25,572 nucleotides of DNA from NCBI GenBank assembly GCA_020850375.1, contig JADZET010000029.1, positions 1 to 25,572 on the forward strand, given 5' to 3'. The notes beneath the pieces were generated by a model that was given only the letters and a program-made list of their open reading frames with translations, ran no database searches and was not told the origin of the DNA. Below, piece by piece: positions 1 through 7,709 of this stretch. The position numbers were made by a program, and so were the translations under genes. Source of the stretch: Phycisphaeraceae bacterium. GTDB lineage: Bacteria; Planctomycetota; Phycisphaerae; Phycisphaerales; Phycisphaeraceae. The number at the start of each line of letters is the position of its first letter. Position 1 is the stretch's first letter.

Positions 1-916
1 GGGGGATCTCCGAGGGCGGCGAGTCGCTCGAGAGGACGATCTGCTTGTTGGACTGATAAAGAGCGTTGAAGGTGTGGAAGAACTCTTCCTGCGACTGCTC
101 GCGGCGGGCGAGGAAGTGGATGTCGTCGATGACCAGGACGTCGGCGTGTCGGTATCGGTTGCGGAACTCGCTCATCTGGCCGCGCTGCACGCAGTCGAGG
201 AAGCGGTTCATGAAGGCGTCGCAGGAGAGGTAGCAGATGGTGGCGTCGGGCCGGTCGGCGAGGATCTTCTGGCAGATGGCCTGGAGCAGGTGCGTCTTGC
301 CCAGGCCGACGCCGCCGTGGATGAACAGCGGGTTGTAGGAGGTGCCGGGCTGATTCGCCACGGCGACGGCCGCGGCGTAGGCCAGGCGGTTGTTCGGGCC
401 GGTGACGAAGGTGTCGAAGGTGTAGTCGGGGATGAAGAGCAGTTCGTCAGGCTCAAGCTCGCCGACGACGGCCGAGGTGGTCTGCCAGGTCGATCCGGAG
501 GTGTTTCCGTGGGCCCTTCCGGGGGCGGGGGACTTGCCGTTGCCGCCCGGGGTAGGGGCAGCCAGAGCGGGGCGGAAAGGTTTGGGCGTGCCGGATGAAG
601 GAAGCTGCGGCAGCGGCGGCAGAGCGGCCGTGGCGGCGCCCGAAGCCGCCTCGCGCGGCTCGGGCTCTTCATCGGAGCTGACGAAACGGACCGCCACGAG
701 GGCGCCGGTGGTGGCCTGGGCGGCCTCGGTGAACTGCTCGACGCAGCGGCGCTGCAGGTAGGCCTGCTGGATCTTGGTGTCGGTGTAGACGCGCAACAGC
801 CCCGAATCCAGCGCCACCGGCCGCAGATTCTCGAACCATTGCCTGCAGATCGGCGCGTGCCGCCGACGCAGATATTCCATCATGTCGCGCCAGAGCGCAT
901 GATCGAGTTTAGGCAT
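1..916 (-). CDS. dnaA: Chromosomal replication initiator DnaA (C-terminus beyond window)
   Basis: Replication initiator that binds DnaA boxes at oriC and melts the origin. The minus strand reads without a stop from an ATG at 916 to the window edge, giving about 305 residues. Residues 1-80 look like domain I (LWRDMMEYL near the start), followed by a long Pro/Ala/Gly-rich linker (about 90-140) as domain II. The AAA+ domain III then begins, with Walker A GGVGLGKTH at about 200-208 and Walker B VLVIDDIHFLA at about 258-268. Family members are usually about 450 residues, so the rest of domain III and DNA-binding domain IV lie outside. I see no good Shine-Dalgarno before the ATG, so the exact start is less certain than the identity. 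It is divergent from the sugar nucleotidyltransferase gene across a gap of about 180 bases. Confidence 0.97.
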   Translation of the reverse strand, partial: MPKLDHALWRDMMEYLRRRHAPICRQWFENLRPVALDSGLLRVYTDTKIQQAYLQRRCVEQFTEAAQATTGALVAVRFVSSDEEPEPREAASGAATAALPPLPQLPSSGTPKPFRPALAAPTPGGNGKSPAPGRAHGNTSGSTWQTTSAVVGELEPDELLFIPDYTFDTFVTGPNNRLAYAAAVAVANQPGTSYNPLFIHGGVGLGKTHLLQAICQKILADRPDATICYLSCDAFMNRFLDCVQRGQMSEFRNRYRHADVLVIDDIHFLARREQSQEEFFHTFNALYQSNKQIVLSSDSPPSEIP

Positions 917-996
917 GGGTGGTTCAAAGACCGCAGACAAGATCTGTTGTCTGATCCAACCGATCCGGTGAGGGGGCTCCACCGTCCCGCTCCGAT

Positions 997-1005
997 TGTG
1001 GAAAA
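997..1005 (-). promoter_or_regulatory. Single DnaA-box-like site upstream of dnaA
   Basis: The minus strand reads TTTTCCACA, one mismatch from the consensus TTATCCACA. It lies about 80 bases upstream of the dnaA start in the divergent gap. DnaA commonly autoregulates through such sites, so a role in dnaA control is plausible. I found only one box and no cluster or clear AT-rich unwinding element, although a short T-run follows at about 1037-1043. A full origin is therefore not supported here. Confidence 0.5.
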
Positions 1006-1100
1006 CTAAGCGCTGCGAGCGTTCCTGTCAAACCCTTTTTTTCTTCCGGCTCTTGGGGAGCGCTTAGCGCGACGGCTCGCGTTGGCCGATAATGTTACGC

Positions 1101-2330
1101 ATGACGGCTGCAACGCTGATCTTATTCGACGATGACGGCGGCGTCTGGGGACCGATGCGCGACCTGCGCGCCAGTTTCGAGTTGCGCACGGGTGTGATGC
1201 TCACACGCGCCAGGGTGGAGGAGGTGGTGGGCGCGACGGCGTCGGCGTTGTTTGTGCCCGCTGCACTTGAGGCGCTGGTGCGCGAGCGAACGCCCACGCC
1301 GGTGAACGATCGCGCAGCCCTTGACGCCTTGCAGGACAGCCTTTGGATCAACGGCCGCTGGCCCGGCGTCCTGGGCGCAGAGGCAGTGACGAGTCTGGAG
1401 TTGGGGCAATGTCTGGTGGACGCCGATGGCCAAGTTGTCGCTGCGAGGCTGGACGTTAACGACAGCCGACGCTTCACGGATGAAAATTTCGGCCCTCACC
1501 TTGGGCGTGTGGTGAGGGTGGATCAGCGTTTACTGATCAGCCGGCCGTGGCACATCCTCGACCAGATCGACGCGGCGCTCGAACACGACCTGCCGCGGAT
1601 GACCGTGCCTACCTGGAACGGCAAGCAGCCACTGGTCATGCGCGCGGGAGAGCACCCGATACGGGTGGATCCCTCAGCCAAGGTCAGCCCGGGCGTGGTG
1701 TTGGACGCCTCGCGCGGGCCGATCGTGGTCAACCAGGGGGCAACGATCGGGCCGCTGGCGGTGATCATGGGGCCCTGCTACCTCGGGACGGAGTCGGTGG
1801 TCAAGCCGCAGGCGTGCATCGGCCCGTGTGCGGTGGTCGGGCCGGTGTGCAAGGTCGGCGGCGAGGTGCACCACGCGATCCTGCACGGATACGCGAACAA
1901 GGCCCATCAGGGGTTTCTGGGCCACAGCCTCGTGGGCCAGTGGGTCAACCTCGGGGCGGGCACGATGGTGAGCAATCTGAAAAACACGTATGGGACGATC
2001 CGGATGGAGCTTGGGCCTGACGGGCAGGCCCAGGACACGGGCCGGACGGTGATGGGGGCGATCATCGGCGATCACGTCCGCACCGCCATCGGGACGCGGA
2101 TTCTGACCGGCGGCGTGGTGAGCACGGGGGCGGTGGTGGCGTTGTCGGGCTTTGCGCCACGGTATGCCAAACGGTTCGGGTTCTATCAGGACAAGGGTTT
2201 CGAACCGGGCGAGCCCGGGGCGATGGTCACGTCGATCCAGCGGATGATGACGCGGCGCGGCTTCGAGCCCTCGGAGGCGGAGCTGCGACGCGTGACGGAA
2301 TTGATGGCGATGGATCGAGTCAACGCCTGA
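1101..2330 (+). CDS. GlmU-like sugar nucleotidyltransferase with left-handed beta-helix domain
   Basis: Probable nucleotide-sugar enzyme of the NTP_transf_4 type seen in Bacteroidetes and planctomycetes, 409 residues. The N-terminal part begins ATLILFDDD and contains MRDLRASFELRTG, the expected R-x-S/elRtG region. The canonical GlmU pyrophosphorylase loop (LAAGxGTRM) is absent. From about residue 190 onward there are repeated hexapeptides (for example GATIGPLAVI and KPQACIGPCAVVG), the signature of a left-handed beta-helix acyltransferase. GAGTMVSNLKNTYG resembles the conserved GlmU-like loop. An in-frame ATG at 1092 would add three residues; neither start has a clear Shine-Dalgarno. The actual sugar is unknown. 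It may act in cell-envelope sugar-nucleotide supply, but no neighbour confirms this. The gene ends 16 bases from the convergent purU stop. Confidence 0.8.
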   Translation: MTAATLILFDDDGGVWGPMRDLRASFELRTGVMLTRARVEEVVGATASALFVPAALEALVRERTPTPVNDRAALDALQDSLWINGRWPGVLGAEAVTSLELGQCLVDADGQVVAARLDVNDSRRFTDENFGPHLGRVVRVDQRLLISRPWHILDQIDAALEHDLPRMTVPTWNGKQPLVMRAGEHPIRVDPSAKVSPGVVLDASRGPIVVNQGATIGPLAVIMGPCYLGTESVVKPQACIGPCAVVGPVCKVGGEVHHAILHGYANKAHQGFLGHSLVGQWVNLGAGTMVSNLKNTYGTIRMELGPDGQAQDTGRTVMGAIIGDHVRTAIGTRILTGGVVSTGAVVALSGFAPRYAKRFGFYQDKGFEPGEPGAMVTSIQRMMTRRGFEPSEAELRRVTELMAMDRVNA

Positions 2331-2346
2331 TGGTGTTGAGTGTTGT

Positions 2347-3249
2347 CTAGGCCTTGGTCGCCCCACCCTGCTCGGCGTCGAGGAACCGGCTCAGGCCCGG
2401 GCGGAAGACGACTTTGTCGTCGATCACCACGAGCTTCTCGTCGACGAACATCTGGCAGGCCTGGCTGAGCACCTGGGCCTCGAGGGCCAGGCCCTTGTTC
2501 TTAACCTCGTCAGCGGTGTCCTTGCCGACGTCGATGTGGAAGACGTCCTGGAGGATGATCGGGCCCTCGTCGAGGGACTCGGTGACGAAGTGGGCGGTGC
2601 AGCCGGTGACGCGCACGCCGTTCTCCCAGGCCTGGCGATACGGCGCGGCCCCGGGGAAATAGGGCAGGAGCGAGGGGTGGATGTTGATGATGCGATGGCG
2701 GTAGGCCTCAACGACGCTCTTGTCGACGATCTGCATGTAGCGGGCGAGGACGACTAGGTCGGCCTTGTGGTGATTGAGGCGGTCGAGCAGCCAGGCCATG
2801 TGCTTGGGCTTGTCGGCTGAGGGCGTGTGCTCGAAGGGGATGCCGGCGGCCTGGGCGACGGGCTCGAGCGTGGGGTGGTTCGACAGGACGCAGACGATCT
2901 GGCCGCGGAGCGAGCCCTGGGCCTGGTCCTCGATCAGGCGCTGCAGGCAGTGCGGCTCCTTGCTGACGAGGACAGCCACGCGTTTTTTTCGCGGCTGGTT
3001 GTGCAGGGCGACGCGGACGTCCATCTCGATCTGTTTGCCGAGGTTCAGAAGGCCCGTGATCATCTCGTCGAGGCTGATCGACAGCTCGGTCAGGTCCACG
3101 AGCATGTCCATGATGAACCGGCCGTGGACGACCTGCTGCTGGATGTCCTCGATGTTGACGCCGCGCTCGGCCAGGAAGGTGGCGAACTTGGCGACGACGC
3201 CCTTCTGGTCGCGTCCAATGACGGAGATGACGGCCCTGATGCCTGGCAT
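2347..3249 (-). CDS. purU: Formyltetrahydrofolate deformylase
   Basis: Hydrolyses 10-formyl-tetrahydrofolate to formate and tetrahydrofolate, balancing one-carbon pools and feeding formate to purine synthesis. The protein has 300 residues, close to the family norm. Residues 1-85 form an ACT-like domain (RAVISVIGRDQKGVVAKFA). Residues 90-290 are the formyltransferase-fold domain. The catalytic triad expected from GART/PurU is visible: N189 and H191 in INIHPSLLP, and D227 in ESLDEGPII, with the usual 36-residue spacing. The start at 3249 is chosen because AGGAG at 3263-3259 sits 9 bases upstream. An in-frame ATG at 3306 would add 19 residues not typical of the family. The 5' flank carries two overlapping inverted repeats, described separately. 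Confidence 0.95.
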   Translation of the reverse strand: MPGIRAVISVIGRDQKGVVAKFATFLAERGVNIEDIQQQVVHGRFIMDMLVDLTELSISLDEMITGLLNLGKQIEMDVRVALHNQPRKKRVAVLVSKEPHCLQRLIEDQAQGSLRGQIVCVLSNHPTLEPVAQAAGIPFEHTPSADKPKHMAWLLDRLNHHKADLVVLARYMQIVDKSVVEAYRHRIINIHPSLLPYFPGAAPYRQAWENGVRVTGCTAHFVTESLDEGPIILQDVFHIDVGKDTADEVKNKGLALEAQVLSQACQMFVDEKLVVIDDKVVFRPGLSRFLDAEQGGATKA

Positions 3250-3276
3250 GCGCTGCGGCTCCTGAATGATCGACGG

Positions 3277-3319
3277 GCACGCTCGGTTTGAGGAGCGTGC
3301 GAGCAAGTGTTCAAACCGA
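3277..3319 (-). promoter_or_regulatory. Two mutually exclusive hairpins in the purU leader
   Basis: The arms at 3277-3284 and 3293-3300 (GCACGCTC / GAGCGTGC) are perfectly complementary over 8 bp with an 8-base loop. The arms at 3283-3291 and 3311-3319 (TCGGTTTGA / TCAAACCGA) are perfectly complementary over 9 bp. The two stems compete for bases 3283-3284, and the second uses most of the first stem's loop. They lie 28-70 bases upstream of the purU start on the transcribed strand. There is no U-run, so this is not a simple intrinsic terminator. A role in leader-mediated control is inference; protein binding to a DNA operator is an equal alternative. Confidence 0.45.
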
Positions 3320-3384
3320 AGAGGGCGATTTTAGAGACTGCCGGGCCCGGCGGCCAACGCGGCGCGGGGGGGCGGTTATTCCGC

Positions 3385-3390
3385 TATAAT
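3385..3390 (+). promoter_or_regulatory. -10 element of a putative lpdA promoter
   Basis: A perfect TATAAT occurs 62 bases upstream of the lpdA start codon in otherwise very GC-rich DNA. I see no convincing -35 hexamer 16-18 bases upstream. It would give a leader of about 55 bases ending in a GAAAGG ribosome-binding site. Confidence 0.45.
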
Positions 3391-3452
3391 TCGCGGCTCT
3401 TTATTGCGATGAAACCCGCGTCGGCGGTGCGTCGACGCAAGAAAGGCCTGGT

Positions 3453-4931
3453 ATGGCTGAACAAACAACGAACGCGGGAGCTTCCGGGGGCGGGGGCGCT
3501 TCCGGGGGAGCTCTGGACCTGATCGTCATCGGCGGCGGGCCGGCGGGGTATGTCGGGGCCATCCGCGCCGCTCAGCTCGGGCTCAAGACGGCCTGCGTCG
3601 AGCGCGACAAGCTCGGCGGGACGTGCCTGAACTGGGGCTGCATCCCGACCAAGGCGCTGCTCGAGTCGGCCGAGTTCTATCGGCGGGTCAAGCACGAGGC
3701 CGGCGAGTGGGGCGTGCACGTGCCGGCGGCGGGCTTCGAGTTCGAGAAGATCATCGGCCGATCGCGGACCGTGGCGGGCAACCTCAACAAGGGCGTGGCC
3801 GCCCTGTTCAAGAAAAACAAGATCACCCACCACGAGGGTCAGGCCAAGATCACCAAGCCCGGCACGGTCGAGGTGCGCGACGCGGCGGGCAAGATCACCA
3901 CGACACTCACCGCCAAGAACATCCTCATCGCCACCGGCGCCGGCCCGCGCCAACTCCCGGGGGCGGGGGCGGCGTTCGACGGGCAGAAGATCCTCTCCTC
4001 CAAGGAGGCGATGACGCTGACGGAGCAGCCCAAGGAGCTGATCATCATCGGGGCCGGCGCCATCGGCATGGAGTTCGCCTACTTCTACCACTGCCTGGGC
4101 ACGAAGGTCACCGTCATCGAGATGCTCGAGCGCCTCCTGCCGATCGAGGACGACGAGGTCTCCAAGGCCGTCGAGCGCAGCTTCCGCAAGCTGGGCCTGG
4201 CGACGATGACGGCCACCAAGACGCTCGAGGTCCGCAAGACCGCCGCGGGCGTGGAAGTCACCGTCGCCCCCGTGGCTGATGAGAAGCAGACGCAGAAGCT
4301 CACGGCCGACAAGGTGCTCGTGGCCATCGGCGTGCAGGGCCGGTACGACGGCCTGTTCGACGCGGGTCTGGGGATCACGATCGAGAAGAACCACATCGTC
4401 GCGGACAAGAAGACCTATCGCACCAGCGTGCCGGGGATCTACGCCGTGGGCGACGTGATCGGCCCGCCGTGGCTGGCTCACGTGGCCAGCGAGGAAGCGA
4501 TCGTCTGCGTGGAATTGCTGGCCGGGCACCATGCCGAGCCGGTCGATTACTCGGCGATCCCGGGCTGCACCTACTGCCAGCCGCAGGTGGCGTCGATCGG
4601 GTTGACCGAGCGGGCGCTGCAGGCCAAGGGCCTCAAGCCCAATGTCGACTACAAGGTCGGCAAGTTCCCCTTCACCGCCTCGGGCCGGGCCCAGGCGGCG
4701 GGGCACACCGAGGGCTTCGTCAAGCTCATCAGCGGAGCCAAGCACGGTGAGATCCTCGGCTGCCACATGGTCGGCGATCACGTGACGGAGCTGATTGCCG
4801 AGGTGGGCCTGGCGATGAAGCTCGAAGCCACGGCCGATGAACTGATCGCGACGATGCACGCGCACCCGACGCTCAGCGAGGCCGTGCACGAGGCGGCCCT
4901 GGGCCTGCGGGGGCGGATGATCCACTTTTAG
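3453..4931 (+). CDS. lpdA: Dihydrolipoyl dehydrogenase (E3)
   Basis: Flavoprotein that reoxidises dihydrolipoamide with NAD+, shared by the pyruvate, 2-oxoglutarate and branched-chain dehydrogenase complexes and by glycine cleavage. The protein has 492 residues. FAD-binding GGGPAGY is at 27-33. The redox disulfide is C58 and C63 in GGTCLNWGCIPTK. NAD-binding GAGAIGMEFA lies in the middle and a second FAD motif (GIYAVGDVIG) follows. The C-terminal dimer interface carries the active-site His-Glu pair in HAHPTLSEAVHEA. GAAAGG-type ribosome binding (GAAAGG at 3441-3446) supports the start. The first 20 residues are an unusual Gly/Ser/Ala stretch encoded by an 11-bp direct repeat. No E1 or E2 genes are adjacent, so the partner complex cannot be assigned. 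Confidence 0.97.
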   Translation: MAEQTTNAGASGGGGASGGALDLIVIGGGPAGYVGAIRAAQLGLKTACVERDKLGGTCLNWGCIPTKALLESAEFYRRVKHEAGEWGVHVPAAGFEFEKIIGRSRTVAGNLNKGVAALFKKNKITHHEGQAKITKPGTVEVRDAAGKITTTLTAKNILIATGAGPRQLPGAGAAFDGQKILSSKEAMTLTEQPKELIIIGAGAIGMEFAYFYHCLGTKVTVIEMLERLLPIEDDEVSKAVERSFRKLGLATMTATKTLEVRKTAAGVEVTVAPVADEKQTQKLTADKVLVAIGVQGRYDGLFDAGLGITIEKNHIVADKKTYRTSVPGIYAVGDVIGPPWLAHVASEEAIVCVELLAGHHAEPVDYSAIPGCTYCQPQVASIGLTERALQAKGLKPNVDYKVGKFPFTASGRAQAAGHTEGFVKLISGAKHGEILGCHMVGDHVTELIAEVGLAMKLEATADELIATMHAHPTLSEAVHEAALGLRGRMIHF

Positions 4932-4958
4932 GGCAGGTTCGTCGCCGAGGGCGCAGCA

Positions 4959-5033
4959 ATTGTGGAGCGGAGATATCCAAAAGTAGGGCACGCATCCTGC
5001 GTGCCATCGATCACGTGCATTGTGGAACGAAGA
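4959..5033 (+). repeat. Imperfect 15-bp direct repeat flanking the inverted repeat arm
   Basis: ATTGTGGAGCGGAGA at 4959-4973 and ATTGTGGAACGAAGA at 5019-5033 differ at two positions and are 60 bases apart. The second copy lies in the spacer between the two inverted-repeat arms, the first just before the left arm. This arrangement suggests that a unit was duplicated, with one palindrome inverted. Confidence 0.5.
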
Positions 5034-5058
5034 CCGGCACGCAGGATGCGTGCCCTAC
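4983..5058. repeat. Perfect 23-bp inverted repeat with nested palindromes (REP-like)
   Basis: Bases 4983-5005 are the exact reverse complement of 5036-5058, separated by 30 bases. Each arm is itself nearly palindromic: GGCACGCA, three bases, TGCGTGCC. One arm can therefore fold alone, or both can pair into one long stem. The element fills the gap between convergent lpdA and the ABC permease gene. There is no T-tract, so termination would have to rely on the stem alone. The nested symmetry and intergenic position resemble REP/BIME elements dispersed in many genomes, but only one copy is visible here, so dispersal is inferred. Confidence 0.75.
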
Positions 5059-5068
5059 CTTGAATGAT

Positions 5069-5872
5069 TCAGCTTCCCGTCGAGGTGTAGTGTCGCACGC
5101 CCACGCGCCAGGCTTGCAGGGCGAGGAACAGAAAGACCACGCCCGCCAGCGGGGCGACGCATTGGAACCATCTTGGTGAGCCCAGCGGGTCATTCCGGCC
5201 CATGATCGCCAGGGCGGGGAAGTAGGTCACGCATGCCAGCGGCACCACGCAGGTGAGGAACTGCCTGAACCAAACGCGGTAGATGTTCAGCGGGTACTGG
5301 GCCGCGAACACGCCGCCGTAGGTGAAGGCATTCCACACCTCCAGGCTCTCGGTGGTCCAGAAGCACATCGTCGCCTGGAGCACGACCAGCCCCGAGAACA
5401 AGCAGATCCCCCCGACGATGGCCAGCAGCAACAGGCCGACGGTCGGCACCGACCAAGTCAGGTCCAGCGTGTACACCGCCCAGCCCAGGATGATCAGTCC
5501 TTGCGCAAGTCGGCCCACGCGGCGCAGGGTCAGTTCCTGGCCGGCCAGTTGCAGGACGGTCGATCGCGGCCGGGCGAGGATGCGGTCGAAGTTGCCGGCC
5601 CGGATCGTGCCCGAGAACAGGTCGAAGCCGCGGGCCATGGCGTCGGCGAATGAGAAGCTGACGCTGACCAGGCCGTAGAAGAACGCGACCTCGGGCAGAG
5701 TCCAACCACGGAGGTTGCCGAAGCGGTCGAACAGGGCCCAGAGGCCCAGGAACTCGATACTCGTGACCAGCAAGACGCCCAGGGATTGCAGGACGAACGT
5801 CACGGGATACTGCATCTGTCCGCGGATGGACACGCCGATGTATTGGCCGTAGAGGCGTATCGCGCTCATCAT
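5069..5872 (-). CDS. ABC-2 type exporter permease (COG3694-like)
   Basis: Membrane subunit of an ABC exporter, 267 residues with about six hydrophobic segments (for example FVLQSLGVLLVTSIEFLGLW and VGLLLLAIVGGICLFSGLVV). The segment GNFDRILARPRSTVLQL between the second and third hydrophobic regions is characteristic of the uncharacterised ABC-2 permease family paired with COG4586 ATPases. The ATG at 5872 is chosen because GGGAGG at 5884-5879 lies 6 bases upstream; a second ATG follows immediately. The gene begins two bases after the stop of the preceding permease, so the three genes form one operon. The open frame extends upstream over the neighbouring gene, but that extension is not coding. 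The substrate is unknown. Confidence 0.88.
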   Translation of the reverse strand: MMSAIRLYGQYIGVSIRGQMQYPVTFVLQSLGVLLVTSIEFLGLWALFDRFGNLRGWTLPEVAFFYGLVSVSFSFADAMARGFDLFSGTIRAGNFDRILARPRSTVLQLAGQELTLRRVGRLAQGLIILGWAVYTLDLTWSVPTVGLLLLAIVGGICLFSGLVVLQATMCFWTTESLEVWNAFTYGGVFAAQYPLNIYRVWFRQFLTCVVPLACVTYFPALAIMGRNDPLGSPRWFQCVAPLAGVVFLFLALQAWRVGVRHYTSTGS

Positions 5873-5874
5873 GT

Positions 5875-6690
5875 TCAGCCTCCCTGGATCACCAAATTCC
5901 GCGTGCTGCGCGCCAGCAGCCATCGCCCGAGCAGGACCAGCGCGAGCGTCCAGAACAGTTGTCGAGCGACCAGCGGCACCGCTGCGGATGGAGGGTGGTG
6001 GCCGGTGTAGAGCCGAAACGGCGTGTCGACCAGACCCGCTAAGGGATTGGCCTGGAGCAAGGGCCGCAGCCAATCGGGGAACAGCGGCAGCGGGATGACC
6101 ATGCCCGAGAAGAAGGTCACGGCCGCCGTCAGCAGGATGCTCACGCCGTCGCTGCCGACGCTCGGGATCAGGCTGATATTGACGAGCATGGTCACGGCAC
6201 AGCTCAGGAGCAGCGCCGCCCCCATCGCCGCGGCCCACGCGCCGGCGGCCGCCCAGGAGGGAGGAGCAGCGAGCGCCCATTCCCCGAGCCCGAGCAGGGG
6301 CAGGCCGAACATGGCCAGCAGGAACATCGGCACGGCCCGCAGCAGCGTCGGTGCCACGCGCAGGGCGACGGCCCGGCTGAACCACAGGCCGTACAGGTCC
6401 ACCGGCCGCAGCAATTCATACGCCACGGCCCCCGAGCGGATGACGCCTCGGATCTCGCCGTCCGCGTTCCAGGGCAGCATGCCCAGCATCGCCTGGCCCA
6501 GCCAGACGTAGCCCACGAGCTGGCCGAACGACATCGGGGGCTGACGTTCGCTCGACGCGTAGAACGCCTCATAGCCCATGATGGCGATCAGGCCGAAGAT
6601 CACCTGACAGAACAACCCCGCCAGCGCCGCGGCGCGGTACTGCAGCAGGATTCGGAAGCGGGCGTTGAGGATGGCCGCGTAAGGCTTCAT
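5875..6690 (-). CDS. ABC-2 type exporter permease (COG4587-like)
   Basis: Second membrane subunit of the same exporter, 271 residues. It begins MKPYAAILNARFRILLQYR and has about six membrane segments. The LLRPVDLYGLWFSRAVALR region is typical of the COG4587 permease that pairs with COG3694. Its ATG overlaps the stop of the ATPase gene in an ATGA, indicating translational coupling. The two permeases presumably form a heterodimeric channel driven by one ATPase. Homologues are annotated only as uncharacterised or drug-resistance-like transporters, so no substrate is proposed. Confidence 0.88.
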   Translation of the reverse strand: MKPYAAILNARFRILLQYRAAALAGLFCQVIFGLIAIMGYEAFYASSERQPPMSFGQLVGYVWLGQAMLGMLPWNADGEIRGVIRSGAVAYELLRPVDLYGLWFSRAVALRVAPTLLRAVPMFLLAMFGLPLLGLGEWALAAPPSWAAAGAWAAAMGAALLLSCAVTMLVNISLIPSVGSDGVSILLTAAVTFFSGMVIPLPLFPDWLRPLLQANPLAGLVDTPFRLYTGHHPPSAAVPLVARQLFWTLALVLLGRWLLARSTRNLVIQGG

Positions 6691-7709
6691 CGTGCGGGCT
6701 CCATCTCAATCGGCGCAACGGCGTCGGCTTGCGTCTCGGCCTTGGCATAGAGCTCAGCGATGATCCGCTCGATGGGCGGGTTCTCGACGAAGAGGTCGTG
6801 CACGGGATACTGGGCCGTGATCCGACTGATGAGCGTCGCCGGCGGGACTTCCAGCGGGTCGAAGCGCAGCGTCACGCGCGGGCCCTCGCGGCTGAGCACC
6901 GTCGCCTGCGAGTCGGCCACCTCGCCGCCGTCGGCCAGGTCGACGATCAGCCAGCGCTCGCTCGTGACGCTGCGCCGCAGCGCTTCGAACGAGCCGTCGG
7001 AGAGGATCCGGCCCTGGCCGATCACCATCACCCGCGAGCACAGGGCCTCGATGTCGTCCATGTCGTGCGTGGTGAGGATGACCGTCACCCCCCTATCGCG
7101 GCTGAGGGTCTTGACGAACTGTCGCACGGCCAGCTTGCTCACCGCGTCGAGGCCGATCGTCGGCTCATCGAGGAAGAGCACGTCCGGCCGGTGCAGGAGC
7201 GCCGCCGCCAGGTCGCAGCGCATCCGCTGGCCCAGGGAGAGCTGGCGGACGGGCGTGTCCAGGAGCGGGCCGAGGTCCAGCAGATCGACCATCTCACCGC
7301 GGCTGGCGAGGTAGTCGGCCCTGGGCACGCGGTAGATGGCGGCGAGCAGGTCGAAGGACTCGATCACCGGCAGGTCCCACCAGAGCTGAGTCCGCTGGCC
7401 GAAGACCACGCCGATGCGCTGGACGTGGGTGATGCGCTGTTTCCACGGCACGCGGCCGCTGACGGTGCAGCCCCCGGAAGTCGGCACGAGGATGCCCGAA
7501 AGGATCTTGACCGTGGTGGACTTGCCCGCGCCGTTGGGGCCGATGTAGCCGACCAGTTCGCCCGGCTCGATGGCGAAGCTGATGCCACCGAGCGCGTGAA
7601 CCGTGCGATACTGCCGGTGGGCCAGGCCGCGCACCGCGCCCCATAGGCCGGGCAGTCTCTGGGCGACCTTGAAGGTCTTGACCAGGTTCTCGACGACGAT
7701 CAGGGGCAT
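6687..7709 (-). CDS. ABC exporter ATP-binding protein (COG4586-like)
   Basis: ATPase subunit that would energise the two downstream permeases, 340 residues. Walker A GPNGAGKST is at 57-65, the Q-loop region contains VVFGQRTQLWWDLPV (typical of COG4586), the signature is LSLGQ, and Walker B VLFLDEP is followed by the H-loop TTHD. After the nucleotide-binding domain there is an accessory C-terminal region of about 100 residues. The start at 7709 is chosen because AAAGG lies about 10 bases upstream and the protein then begins MPLIVVENLVKTF, as the family does. An upstream ATG at 7763 would add 18 unconserved residues. First gene of the operon. Confidence 0.92.
   Translation of the reverse strand: MPLIVVENLVKTFKVAQRLPGLWGAVRGLAHRQYRTVHALGGISFAIEPGELVGYIGPNGAGKSTTVKILSGILVPTSGGCTVSGRVPWKQRITHVQRIGVVFGQRTQLWWDLPVIESFDLLAAIYRVPRADYLASRGEMVDLLDLGPLLDTPVRQLSLGQRMRCDLAAALLHRPDVLFLDEPTIGLDAVSKLAVRQFVKTLSRDRGVTVILTTHDMDDIEALCSRVMVIGQGRILSDGSFEALRRSVTSERWLIVDLADGGEVADSQATVLSREGPRVTLRFDPLEVPPATLISRITAQYPVHDLFVENPPIERIIAELYAKAETQADAVAPIEMEPAR

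Noticed and set aside
917..1100. A complete replication origin next to dnaA.
   Set aside because: Only one DnaA-box-like site is seen and no box cluster or unwinding element, so only the single site is reported.
3384..4991. An open frame of 535 codons on the minus strand.
   Set aside because: It is antisense to lpdA, which is unmistakable, and shows no domain of its own.
4983..5058. An ordinary intrinsic terminator for lpdA.
   Set aside because: No T-tract follows either stem; the long perfect arms fit a repeat element better, although it may still slow polymerase.
5069..6385. A 438-residue reading of the second permease frame.
   Set aside because: The first 171 residues overlap the other permease in a different frame and are not hydrophobic; the start at 5872 has a good ribosome-binding site.
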